Assembly (NCBI RefSeq): GCF_900105185.1
Contig: NZ_FNTJ01000001.1
Coordinates: 2,562,501 to 2,626,500 of the forward strand
From: Pseudomonas saponiphila
GTDB lineage: Bacteria; Pseudomonadota; Gammaproteobacteria; Pseudomonadales; Pseudomonadaceae
Direction: 5' to 3'
Length of the DNA: 64,000 nt
Below are positions 1 through 8,453 of the stretch, one piece after another. The notes below the pieces were generated by a model. That model had not been told where the DNA came from, made no database searches, and saw only the letters and a list, made by a program, of their open reading frames with translations. A program made the position numbers and the translations under genes. Positions within the stretch are counted from its first letter, which is position 1. Each line of letters opens with the position of its first letter.

Positions 1-1
1 C

Positions 2-1225
2 ATGCTGCTGGCCGAGCTGGCGGGGATCCCCCTGACCCAGCGCTTCACCCAGCAACAGGCGCTGGACCTGCTGGCGCGCCAGGACAGCCTGATGTTCCCG
101 CCCGGCAGCGAATTCAGCTACAGCAACAGCGGTTACCTGCTGCTGTCGAGCATCGTCGAGCGGGTCAGCGGCCAACCGCTCAAGCACTATTCGCAGGCCA
201 ACATCTTCCAGCCCCTGGGCATGCAGCACTCAAGCATCGTCGACCAGTACCCGGTGCAGCTGCCGAACCTGGCGCAGGGCTATGAGTTGGACGAGCAGGG
301 CAAGCCCCTCGTGGCGGTGGATGCGCGCTGGGAACAGACCGGCGACGGCCAGGTGCACAGCAACGTGGCGGACCTCATGCGGTGGTTGCGCAACCTGTCC
401 ACCGGGCGGATCGGAGGCCAGGCATTGGTCAAGCAGATGCGCCAGACCGCGCCCTTCAACGACGGCGACCCGGGCTACTACGGCATGGGCCTGGCCAACC
501 GCAGCTATCGCGGCTTGCAGGAGCTGTCCCACAGTGGCAGCTGGGCCGGTTTCAGCACCGACGTGGCCTGGTATCCCAAGCTGGATGTTGCCACCGCGGT
601 GTTGTGCAACCTGAAGGATGGCCAGGCGTCGGAGCGCGCTCGTCAATTGCTGGATACCTTGCTGGGCTCGCCCGGCGCTCCCACGCAAGGGGACATTCCA
701 GCGCCGCCGCCGAGCATCAGGGCGGTGCCCAAGGCTGCCCTGGAAACCCTGGTGGCCGGCAGCTACCAGGACGCATCGGGCCGTCAATTCCAGCTGCAAC
801 GCAGCGGCGAGGGCTGGGCGCTGGAGAGCTTCCCTGATGTTCTGCCGCTGCTCCGGCACAGTGACCGGGTGTTGGCAGCAGACAACGACGGCACGCCGAT
901 CTACCTGGCGGCGGCTGGGCCAGGGCGGATCGTGGCCAACAACCCGGCTTCGAGTTATGCCCTGGCCCCGGCCTGGAAGCCCACGGACATCCGTCCCTAC
1001 GTCGGTCTCTATGCCCTGAAAACCAGTCCCGGGCAGCTCAAGGTCTATGCCCGGCAAGGCAAGCTCTACGTGCGTATCGGCCCGCACACCTACCCGATGC
1101 AGCCACTGACCGCGGAGCGCTTCAGCGCCGGGGAGCTGGGGGTGCTCAGCTTTGCCGAGCAAGGAACGCTGCTGACCAGCAGCCTGGCGCGCAACCTGCG
1201 CTTCGGCAAGGTCCGGCAGGAATAG
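2..1225 (+). CDS. Serine beta-lactamase-like hydrolase (class C / PBP fold), 5' end outside window
   Basis: This is the C-terminal part of a beta-lactamase/transpeptidase-like serine hydrolase (ABC/EstB/class C group). The visible frame opens at the window edge and its first ATG lies deep inside the fold, so the true start and the SxxK nucleophile motif are upstream and not visible. The second-motif tyrosine is seen as YSNSGY near residue 40, and the third-motif equivalent as HSGSWAGF near residue 176 (HxG in place of KTG, common in esterase or peptidase members). A C-terminal domain of about 180 residues follows, as in members that carry a lipocalin-like domain. It may act on D-amino-acid peptides or esters; true beta-lactamase activity is unlikely to be its main role. 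It converges on the RND permease gene. Confidence 0.8.
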   Translation: MLLAELAGIPLTQRFTQQQALDLLARQDSLMFPPGSEFSYSNSGYLLLSSIVERVSGQPLKHYSQANIFQPLGMQHSSIVDQYPVQLPNLAQGYELDEQGKPLVAVDARWEQTGDGQVHSNVADLMRWLRNLSTGRIGGQALVKQMRQTAPFNDGDPGYYGMGLANRSYRGLQELSHSGSWAGFSTDVAWYPKLDVATAVLCNLKDGQASERARQLLDTLLGSPGAPTQGDIPAPPPSIRAVPKAALETLVAGSYQDASGRQFQLQRSGEGWALESFPDVLPLLRHSDRVLAADNDGTPIYLAAAGPGRIVANNPASSYALAPAWKPTDIRPYVGLYALKTSPGQLKVYARQGKLYVRIGPHTYPMQPLTAERFSAGELGVLSFAEQGTLLTSSLARNLRFGKVRQE

Positions 1226-1395
1226 CGCCATGCCTGGCGCGGCAGCGCCCGGAAGCGCTTGCCGCTTTGGGCAACGTGGCGCAGGTGCTGGAGCTTGCAA
1301 CAGGCCTCTTGTTCTTGAGTCGAACTCGTCAGGCTGGGCATTTTGCGATGTGGCTCGGGGCTCGGAAAAAGGCGGCAGCCACTTCGGGGGCCGGC

Positions 1396-4300
1396 TCAGG
1401 CCCCGGGCGCGCCTTCCTCGACTGCTATCGGGCCTGGTGCCGTACTGGTGGCCGCGGAGTGAGTGGTGCCAATGAACAGGTACATGGCCGGCACCATGAA
1501 CAGAGTCAGCAGGGTGCCGATGGACAGCCCGGCGAAGATCACCAGGCCCATGTCGTGGCGGCCCGCCGCCCCGGCGCCGGACGCCCAGACCAGCGGCACC
1601 ACCCCCAGGACCATGGCCGCGGTGGTCATCAGGATCGGCCGCAGGCGTACCGCCGCCGCCTCTTCGATGGCTTCGCGCTTGCTGTACCCGGCCAGTTGCA
1701 ACTGGTTGGCGAACTGCACGATGAGGATGCCGTGCTTGGTGATCAGACCCAGCAGGGTCACCAGCCCGACCTGGGTGTACACGTTGATCGAGGCAAAGCC
1801 CATGGTGATGAAGGCCAGGGCGCCGAACAGCGCCGGCGGCACCGAGAACAGGATCACCACCGGGTCGCGGTAGCTCTCGAACTGGAACGCCAGGGCCAGG
1901 TAGACGATCAGGATCGAGAACAGCAGCAAGCCGACGAAGCCTCCGGATTCCTGGATGAACTGCCGTGACTCGCCGGCGTAGTCAGTGGAATAGCCCGAGG
2001 GCGCCACCTGTTCGAGGATGCCCTTGAGCTTGGCCAGCAGCTCGCCCTGGGACAGGCCGCTGACCCCGGACAGGGTGGCCGAGTTGAGTTGCTGGAAGTG
2101 GTTGATCGACTCCGGCTCCGTGGACGTCTCGATATGCGCCACGGTGCTGGCCGGGATCATGCTTCCTGACGGGGTGCGGATGTAGTAGTCGAGGATCTGC
2201 TGCGGGTTCAGGCGGTCCACCTGCAGCACCTGGGGGATCACCCGGTAGGAGCGCCCGGCGGTGGAGAAGTAGTTCACGTAGTTGCCCCCCAGGGCCGCCG
2301 ACAGCGCGGCGCCGACGTCGGCCTGGGTCATGCCCAGGGCGGCGATCTTTTCCCGGTCCACCACCAGCTTGGCCTGGGGCTTGTCGAGCTTGAGGTCGAG
2401 GTCGGAGAACCAGAACAGCTTCTGCCTGGTGGCTTCGGCGAGCACTGCCTGAGCCACTTCGTTGAGGTTGGCCACCGATTCGGTGGTGCTGATCACGAAC
2501 TGCACCGGCAGGCCCTGGGCCCCTGGCAGTGACGGCAGGGGGAAGGCGGCGATGGCGGCGCCGGGTACCTGGTTCCATTTCTGCTGCAGGTCGAGGATCA
2601 ACTGCGCCTGGGTGCGGCTGCGGTCCTCCCAGGACTTGAGCAGCACCCCGCCCAGCCCCTGGTTCAGCGACGGCAGTCCGGTGAGCTGGAACATCTGCAG
2701 GTATTCGGGCTCCTTGTTGGCGATCTGGAACGCCTGGTCGGCAATCCGCTCCATCTGCTGCGGCGACGCGGTGGGCGCGCCCTTGATCTGCATGAACACC
2801 AGACCCTGGTCCTCGGTGGGCGACAGCTCGCTCTTGGCGGTCATGCCGCTGGCGGCCACCAGCAGGAACAGCAGGAAGCCGAAGGTCACCAGCACCGGCC
2901 AGCTATCCAGCCCGGCCGCCAGCACTCGATGGTAGCGTCCTCGCAGCCAGTCGAAGTAACGGTCCAGGCGCTTGGCGAAACGGCCTTCTTCCTGGCCGTC
3001 CTTGAACAGCTGCGAAGTCATCATCGGCGACAGGGTCAGGGCGATCACCGCCGACACCGTCACCGCGCCGGCCAGGGAAAAACAGAACTCCTTGAACAGC
3101 GCCCCGGTCAGGCCGCTGCGCAGGCCGATGGGCACGTAGGCGGCGATCAGCACCACGGTCATGGCGAGGATCGGGCCACCCAGTTCACGGGCCCCGAGCA
3201 GCGCCGCGTCCAGCACGCCGCGGCCTTCTTCCTTGATGTGCCGGTCGACGTTCTCCACCACGATGATCGCGTCGTCGACCACCAGGCCGATGGCCAGCAC
3301 CAGGGCCAGCAGGGTCAGCAGGTTGATCGAGTAGCCCAGCAGGTACATGACGAAAAAGGTGCCCACCAGCGACAGCGGGATCGCCACCAGGGGCACGATC
3401 ACCGCGCGGAACGAGCCGAGGAACAGGTAGATCACCACCGAGACGATGATCATGGCTTCCACCAGGGTCTTCACCACCTCGTAGATCGAGGTGTTGATGA
3501 AGGCCGTGGAGTCGTAGACGATCTCGCCGCGCACCCCGGCGGGCAGTTGCGATTGCAGGTCGGGAAAGGCTTTGCGCACGTTCTCGGCGACATTGAGGAT
3601 GTTGGCGGTCGGCGCCGCCTTGATGCCGATGAACACCGAGCGCTTGCCAGAGAAGGCCACGCTGCTGTTGTAGCTCTCGGCGCCCAGGGTGACGTTGCCC
3701 AGGTCCTCCAGGTGCACCAGGGCGTCGCCGTTGTGCTTGACCACCAGGCGCTTGAATTCGTCCACCGTGTGCAGGTCGGTGCCGGCGGTAAGGTCCACGG
3801 TGATCATCTGGCCCTTGGTCGAGCCCACGGCGGACAGGTAGTTGTTGCTGGCCAGGGCGCTGGCCACGTCCTGGGCGGTGACGTTGTGGGCCGCCAGCTT
3901 GTCGGGATCGAGCCAGGCGCGCAGGGCGAACTGGCGCCCGCCGAGAATCTCCGCGGTCTGTACGCCTTCCAGGGAGTCGAGCTTGGGCTTGACCACCCGC
4001 ACCAGGTAATCGGTGATGTTGTTGGTGGCCAGGGTGTCGCTGTAGAAACCCAGGTACATGGCGTCGGTGGTCTGGCCTACGGCCACCGTCAGCACCGGTT
4101 CCTGGGCCTGGGCCGGCAGTTGGTTCTTCACCGAGTTGACCTGGGTGTTGATCTCGGTCAGCGCCTTGCTCGAGTCATAGTTCAGGCGCAGGGTCGCGGT
4201 GATGGTGGACAGCCCGGTGATGCTGGAGGAGGACAGGTAGTCGATGCCCTGGGCCTGGGCGATGGCCGCTTCCAGGGGCTGGGTGATGAAGCCGGCCACC

Positions 4301-4473
4301 GTCGCTGCATCCGCGCCGTAGTAGTAGGTGCTGATGGTCACCACGGTGTTTTCCGTGCGCGGCCACTGGTTGACCGGCAGCTCGAAGATCGAGCGCAGAC
4401 CCAGGATCAGGATGAACAGCGAAACCACCACGGCCCAGACCGGGCGCTTGATGAAGGTGTCGGTGAAATTCAT
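1396..4473 (-). CDS. RND multidrug efflux permease (AcrB/MexB family, HAE1)
   Basis: This is the inner-membrane proton-driven pump of a tripartite efflux system, 1025 aa, normal for the family. It has an N-terminal membrane segment after MNFTDTFIKRPVW and a large periplasmic loop. The TM4 acidic pair lies in GLVVDDAIIVVENVD near residue 400, and the TM10 lysine in GLITKHGILIVQFAN near residue 920; together they form the proton relay. It ends in a short C-tail after the last helices (MVPAMYLFIG). It is the third gene of a lipoprotein-adaptor-permease operon and starts 9 bp after the adaptor stop. The fold and operon are certain; the substrate and the exact Mex name cannot be read from the sequence. 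Confidence 0.93.
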   Translation of the reverse strand: MNFTDTFIKRPVWAVVVSLFILILGLRSIFELPVNQWPRTENTVVTISTYYYGADAATVAGFITQPLEAAIAQAQGIDYLSSSSITGLSTITATLRLNYDSSKALTEINTQVNSVKNQLPAQAQEPVLTVAVGQTTDAMYLGFYSDTLATNNITDYLVRVVKPKLDSLEGVQTAEILGGRQFALRAWLDPDKLAAHNVTAQDVASALASNNYLSAVGSTKGQMITVDLTAGTDLHTVDEFKRLVVKHNGDALVHLEDLGNVTLGAESYNSSVAFSGKRSVFIGIKAAPTANILNVAENVRKAFPDLQSQLPAGVRGEIVYDSTAFINTSIYEVVKTLVEAMIIVSVVIYLFLGSFRAVIVPLVAIPLSLVGTFFVMYLLGYSINLLTLLALVLAIGLVVDDAIIVVENVDRHIKEEGRGVLDAALLGARELGGPILAMTVVLIAAYVPIGLRSGLTGALFKEFCFSLAGAVTVSAVIALTLSPMMTSQLFKDGQEEGRFAKRLDRYFDWLRGRYHRVLAAGLDSWPVLVTFGFLLFLLVAASGMTAKSELSPTEDQGLVFMQIKGAPTASPQQMERIADQAFQIANKEPEYLQMFQLTGLPSLNQGLGGVLLKSWEDRSRTQAQLILDLQQKWNQVPGAAIAAFPLPSLPGAQGLPVQFVISTTESVANLNEVAQAVLAEATRQKLFWFSDLDLKLDKPQAKLVVDREKIAALGMTQADVGAALSAALGGNYVNYFSTAGRSYRVIPQVLQVDRLNPQQILDYYIRTPSGSMIPASTVAHIETSTEPESINHFQQLNSATLSGVSGLSQGELLAKLKGILEQVAPSGYSTDYAGESRQFIQESGGFVGLLLFSILIVYLALAFQFESYRDPVVILFSVPPALFGALAFITMGFASINVYTQVGLVTLLGLITKHGILIVQFANQLQLAGYSKREAIEEAAAVRLRPILMTTAAMVLGVVPLVWASGAGAAGRHDMGLVIFAGLSIGTLLTLFMVPAMYLFIGTTHSAATSTAPGPIAVEEGAPGA

Positions 4474-4482
4474 GGCCGGGCC

Positions 4483-5679
4483 CTAGTGTTCTTGTGGCGT
4501 CGGGGAGGGATCGTTCAAGGGCGCGTCGCGGTCGACGATCTTCACCGGCGAACCGTTCTTGAGCTTCATCTGGCCGCTGGTGATCACCAGGTCGCCTTCC
4601 TTGACGCCGGACAGCACCGCCACCTGGTCGCCCCGGGTCGGGCCGGTTTCGATAAAGGTCTGCTGCGCGGTGAACAGCGCCTCGCCTTGCTCGTTGTTCT
4701 TCTGGGTGGCGATGAACACCGTGGTGCCGTAAGGGTTGTAGGTGACCGAGGTCTGCGGCAGGGTCAGGTAGCGCTGGGTGCCGCCGAAGGCGACCACGGC
4801 CCGGGCGAACATGCCCGGCACCAGGCTGCGCTTGGGGTTGTCGATGGTGGCTTCCACCGTGACGTTGCGGGTATTGGGGTCGAACTGGGTGTCGATGGAA
4901 CTGACCCGACCGCTGAAGTTCTGCTTGGGCAGGCCATCGGCGCTGACCGTGACGCTCTGGCCGATGGCAACCTGCTGCACCTGGGTCTGGGGCACGTTGA
5001 AGTCGATGTAGATGGGGTCGAAGGTCTGCAGGTTGGCGATCTTGTCTCCGGGATTGAGGTATTGCCCGAGGTTGATCCCGGTGATGCCGATACGGCCGGC
5101 GAAGGGCGCGCGGATGCTCTTTTTCGCCACCAGCGCGCGCTGCTGCTCGGCGGCCGCGAGCTTGGCCTTGAGGTCCGCCTCGTCGGCTTCGACCTGGGCC
5201 TGGGACACCGCGCTCACCGCCAACTGCGCCCTGTCACGCTTGAGTACCGTGCCGGCCAGGTTGGCCGTGGCCTCCAGCGCGCGCAACTGGGCGATGTCGG
5301 CGTCGGCATTCAACTGCACCAGCAGGTCGCCCGCCGCCACTTCCTGGCCGGGCTTGAAGCCGATGCTGCGAATGATGCCGCCGACCTCGGTGGTGACGTC
5401 CACCCCGCGCACGGTCTTCATCGAGCCGACGGCCGAGAGGCTCGGTTGCCAGTCTTCGTATTGCGCCTTGAGCGCGGTCACCACGGCGGGTGGCAGAGGC
5501 ACCTTGGCCTGGGCGATCAGCTTGGAGATCTGCGCGAACTTGACCCCGCCGATCACCGCGACAATCAGCAGCACCACACCCAGCATGATCAGCATGGGCC
5601 GCAGCAGGCGGCGCTTGCGCGGCGCCTGCGGAGCCGCGGCGGGGTGCGCGGTGGCGGAGCTGGAATTGACGTCGGCCAT
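4483..5679 (-). CDS. RND efflux periplasmic adaptor (membrane fusion protein)
   Basis: Membrane-fusion subunit that links the RND pump to the outer-membrane channel. It has one N-terminal membrane anchor (about residues 25-47), then a barrel-sandwich/lipoyl half motif (GGIIRSIGFKPGQEVAAGDLLVQL), an alpha-hairpin region, the second half motif (IRAPFAGRIGITGINLGQYL) and beta-barrel and membrane-proximal domains. No lipobox is seen, so it is anchored by the helix. I chose the ATG at 5679 (MADVNSS); an in-frame GTG at 5691 sits right after the upstream stop codon and is also possible. Length is 398 aa from the ATG, usual for the family. It lies second in the efflux operon. Confidence 0.92.
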   Translation of the reverse strand: MADVNSSSATAHPAAAPQAPRKRRLLRPMLIMLGVVLLIVAVIGGVKFAQISKLIAQAKVPLPPAVVTALKAQYEDWQPSLSAVGSMKTVRGVDVTTEVGGIIRSIGFKPGQEVAAGDLLVQLNADADIAQLRALEATANLAGTVLKRDRAQLAVSAVSQAQVEADEADLKAKLAAAEQQRALVAKKSIRAPFAGRIGITGINLGQYLNPGDKIANLQTFDPIYIDFNVPQTQVQQVAIGQSVTVSADGLPKQNFSGRVSSIDTQFDPNTRNVTVEATIDNPKRSLVPGMFARAVVAFGGTQRYLTLPQTSVTYNPYGTTVFIATQKNNEQGEALFTAQQTFIETGPTRGDQVAVLSGVKEGDLVITSGQMKLKNGSPVKIVDRDAPLNDPSPTPQEH

Positions 5680-5691
5680 GGCGGATCTCAC

Positions 5692-7440
5692 TTAGGGCAA
5701 GGGTGCAGGTCGGGTGGTGGCGGCCGGCGCGGGCGCCAAGGTGCGGATACCGGTCGCTGCGGCCCCGACTTGAGCGTGCTCGCGGTCGTGCGCAGGGGCC
5801 GGCGGATACATCTCCTTGAGCGACGGCCAGCCGAAACGGTCGGGACTGCCGAGGCTGGAAGGATCGACATCGTGGCGTTTCCACCAGCCGCCGCCCAGGG
5901 CCTGGAACAGTGCGGTGGTGTCGCTGTAGCGGGCGGCCTGGGCCCGGACCCGGCCGACAATGGCGTTCTGGTAGGTCTGCTGGGCGGTGAGCAGGTTCAG
6001 GTAGCCCACCGCGCCCAGGCGGTACTGGGCCTGGGCCAGGTCCAGGCTCTGGCGCGCGGCGCTCTCGGCGGCCACTTGCTGCTTGAGGGCCTCGGCGTCG
6101 GCTTCGAGGGCGCGCAGGGCGTTGGCCACATCCTCGAAGGCGGCGATCACCGTGCTGCGATAGCGCGCGGCGGCCTCATCGTAGGCGGCCACCGCGGCGC
6201 GCTTGCGATGCTCCAGGGCCCCGGCGTCGAAGATCGGCTGGGTGATCGAACCGGCCAGGCTCCAGACCCCGGTGCCCGAGGAAAACAGCCGGGTGCCGGC
6301 CAGCGCCGTGGAGCCCAGGGAGCCGGTGATGCTGAACTGCGGCAACTGATTGGCGATGGCCACGCCGATCTCGGCACTGGCCTGATGCAACTGGGCCTCG
6401 GCTGCGCGCACGTCGGGTCGTTGCTCGACTATCGCCGAGGGCAGGCTCAGGGGCAGTTCCTCGGGCAGGTGCAGGGACGCCAGCTGGAAGTGCTCGCCGC
6501 GGTCCTGGCTGGGGAAACGGCCCAAATAGGCCTGCAGCTGGTTGCGGGTTTGCGCCAGTTGCTTCTGCAGCGCTGGCAGGGTGGCGCGGGTCTGGGCCAG
6601 CGTCGCTTCCTGGGTCAGCAGGTCACTGTCGCCGATGGCCCCGAGCCGGCGTTGCGCCCGCAGCAGCTCGAGCTGATCGCTCTGCAGGCCGATCACGCTT
6701 TCGGTGGCGGCGATCTGGTCGCGCACCGAGGCCAGGCTGATGGCGCTGTTCACCAGGTTGGCGCTCAGGGTCAGGTAGGCGGCTTCGAGCTGGTAGCGCT
6801 GGTAGTCCACCTGGGCGCCGCTGGCCTCGATCTGCCGGCGGTTGCCGCCGAACACGTCGGGGGCATAGGACACAGTCAACGACGCCGAGTTGAGGGTAAA
6901 GATCTGCCCTGACGAGCCACCGGCCGCCGCCGCGCCGCTGGTGCCCAGGGCGCTGGCAGCGGAGGCTTTTTCCCGGGTTTTCGACAGCGAGGCGCCAAGG
7001 GACGGGAACAGCGAAGCCTGCTCGGCATACAGCAACTCATTGGCCTGGCGCAGGGCGGCCTGGGCGGCGTCGATATCGGGGTTGGCCCGCAGTGCTTCCT
7101 CCACCAGGGTGTTGAGCTCGGGTGAGCGGAACAGCGTCCACCATTGCCCGGGGATGTCCATGCCGGCCACCCAGCGCTGCGCCGTGCCAGCGTTGGCGAT
7201 CTGCGCCGAGGCCGTGCTGGCGGGCAGGGGCGTGGCGCTGTAGCCGGCGTCTGCGGCGAGTTCGGGGCGAGTGAAGTCCGGCCCGACCGCGCAGCCGGCC
7301 AGCCAGGCGCTGCAGATCAGGCTCAAGGGCGGCAGGGCGAAGGCGAACAGGACAGGGTGTCGGGTGGGTTTTCGACCGGCGCGGCCGTTGCTCGGTGGCC
7401 GGCCGCCGGGGGATGGGGGCGGCAGCTGTCGCTCTTTCAT
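5692..7440 (-). CDS. Outer-membrane efflux lipoprotein (OprM/NodT family)
   Basis: TolC-like outer-membrane channel of the RND system. A lipoprotein signal ends in SAWLAGC (lipid-modified Cys near residue 50), followed by CAVGPDFTRPEL, the typical OprM/NodT mature start. Two repeated outer-membrane efflux domains follow. The n-region of the signal is unusually long (about 29 basic or Pro-rich residues), and the protein is about 582 aa where 470-500 is usual. The excess is the long n-region plus a C-terminal Pro/Ala-rich tail of about 60 residues after the GGGWWK that normally ends the family. The ATG at 7440 is preferred; an in-frame TTG at 7476 extends the frame. First gene of the operon; its promoter must lie in 7441-7670. 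Confidence 0.9.
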   Translation of the reverse strand: MKERQLPPPSPGGRPPSNGRAGRKPTRHPVLFAFALPPLSLICSAWLAGCAVGPDFTRPELAADAGYSATPLPASTASAQIANAGTAQRWVAGMDIPGQWWTLFRSPELNTLVEEALRANPDIDAAQAALRQANELLYAEQASLFPSLGASLSKTREKASAASALGTSGAAAAGGSSGQIFTLNSASLTVSYAPDVFGGNRRQIEASGAQVDYQRYQLEAAYLTLSANLVNSAISLASVRDQIAATESVIGLQSDQLELLRAQRRLGAIGDSDLLTQEATLAQTRATLPALQKQLAQTRNQLQAYLGRFPSQDRGEHFQLASLHLPEELPLSLPSAIVEQRPDVRAAEAQLHQASAEIGVAIANQLPQFSITGSLGSTALAGTRLFSSGTGVWSLAGSITQPIFDAGALEHRKRAAVAAYDEAAARYRSTVIAAFEDVANALRALEADAEALKQQVAAESAARQSLDLAQAQYRLGAVGYLNLLTAQQTYQNAIVGRVRAQAARYSDTTALFQALGGGWWKRHDVDPSSLGSPDRFGWPSLKEMYPPAPAHDREHAQVGAAATGIRTLAPAPAATTRPAPLP

Positions 7441-7670
7441 AATCACTCGAATGGATCGATCGGTGAGAGGTTTCAACGGCCATCTGGCTGCCGGGCCAAG
7501 CGCAGGACAGGCACCCCCCTCAAGCAGCGCGCTGCGCGAGGTGCCATGAACGTTAATGGATGAGTGGACTAACCGCCAATAGAGGAAATCTTGTGCGGTG
7601 CGGCGATCGGTGGCCTGGAGCTATCTCCATCGGTGTCCATCGCCCCGCGCCTGCTCGACGGCGCTGACCC

Positions 7671-8120
7671 CTACCAGTGATCGAACAGTTGCTTGACCTG
7701 TAGCGCCTCCTTGCAGCGCAGCAGCGCCAGGCGAAAGCGCGGGTTGGAAAACAGCCGCGCTGTGTCCGCCAGCAAGTCCAGGTGCTGCTGATCGGCGGGG
7801 GCGGGCACCAGCAGCACGAGAATATCGCTCACCGGCTGGTGGTCGGGGGCGGCAAAGGCCATGGGGCTCTGCGGCCGCAGGTACAGGGCGTGGATGGCGT
7901 CCAGTTCCGCCAACCGGGCATGGGGCAGCGCCACGCCATCGCCGATCGCGGTACTGGCGGCCAGCTCCCGGCGCCACAGACTGGCCGTGACCCCATCGCC
8001 GGGCAACTGTCGCGTCTCCTGAAGATGACGGCCCACCTGCTCGAACAAGCGCTGTTTGTTCGAGACGTTGACGGCCAGGAGAATGTCTTCGACCTGCAGG
8101 TAGCGGGCAAGCTTGCTCAT
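7671..8120 (-). CDS. PTS IIA domain protein, PtsN-like paralogue
   Basis: Single-domain phosphotransferase EIIA of the fructose/nitrogen (PtsN) type, 149 aa. The phospho-accepting histidine is His67 in the context GVALPHARL, which matches the family signature. The start at 8120 is fixed by a good ribosome site (GGAGAA, spacing 6). Canonical pseudomonad ptsN sits downstream of rpoN with the hpf and rapZ genes; none of those is here, so this is an extra copy. PtsN proteins are regulatory, receiving phosphate from NPr and PtsP and acting by protein contacts. Whether this copy joins that relay is inference. It is transcribed alone, between the MFS exporter and the efflux operon. Confidence 0.82.
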   Translation of the reverse strand: MSKLARYLQVEDILLAVNVSNKQRLFEQVGRHLQETRQLPGDGVTASLWRRELAASTAIGDGVALPHARLAELDAIHALYLRPQSPMAFAAPDHQPVSDILVLLVPAPADQQHLDLLADTARLFSNPRFRLALLRCKEALQVKQLFDHW

Positions 8121-8453
8121 GCTGTTCTCCGGGAGTTTCAGGCTTGGCGTGAGCTTTATTGAAGCGCATTTGCCGGACACGACGGGGGCGGCCCCAGCAT
8201 TCTTTACGAACTTTTTAGGTCGGCGTCGGGCCCTGAAGTCGCTGCCTTTCAGCCCATGGCCTGGGCCGGGTGCAGCCGTCGGTGCGCTTCGCGGATTTTC
8301 AGCAGGCTGCTGGAAATCAGAGTCTTGAGCAGGCCTGGCGGAGCATCAACACGGATCAGGATCGACGGCGAAACCTGTACCGGCATGTGGATGCCCATTG
8401 ACTGGAGCAAGGGGGGACTCGCTGCCGAACGTGCGGCAGCGGGTACCAGGCGG
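8121..8453. other. Intergenic region without recognised gene
   Basis: 333 bp between the PtsN-like gene and the end of the MFS gene. It should hold the PtsN-like promoter. I see no convincing coding frame, hairpin terminator or REP element in it. Confidence 0.5.

Noticed and set aside
1226..1395. Terminator between the convergent hydrolase and RND permease genes
   Set aside because: No clear GC stem with a T-run could be identified.
2929..6912. 1327-codon open frame antisense to the RND efflux operon
   Set aside because: It is a GC-rich shadow frame over three well-supported genes on the other strand, with biased His/Gln/Gly content and no recognisable domain.
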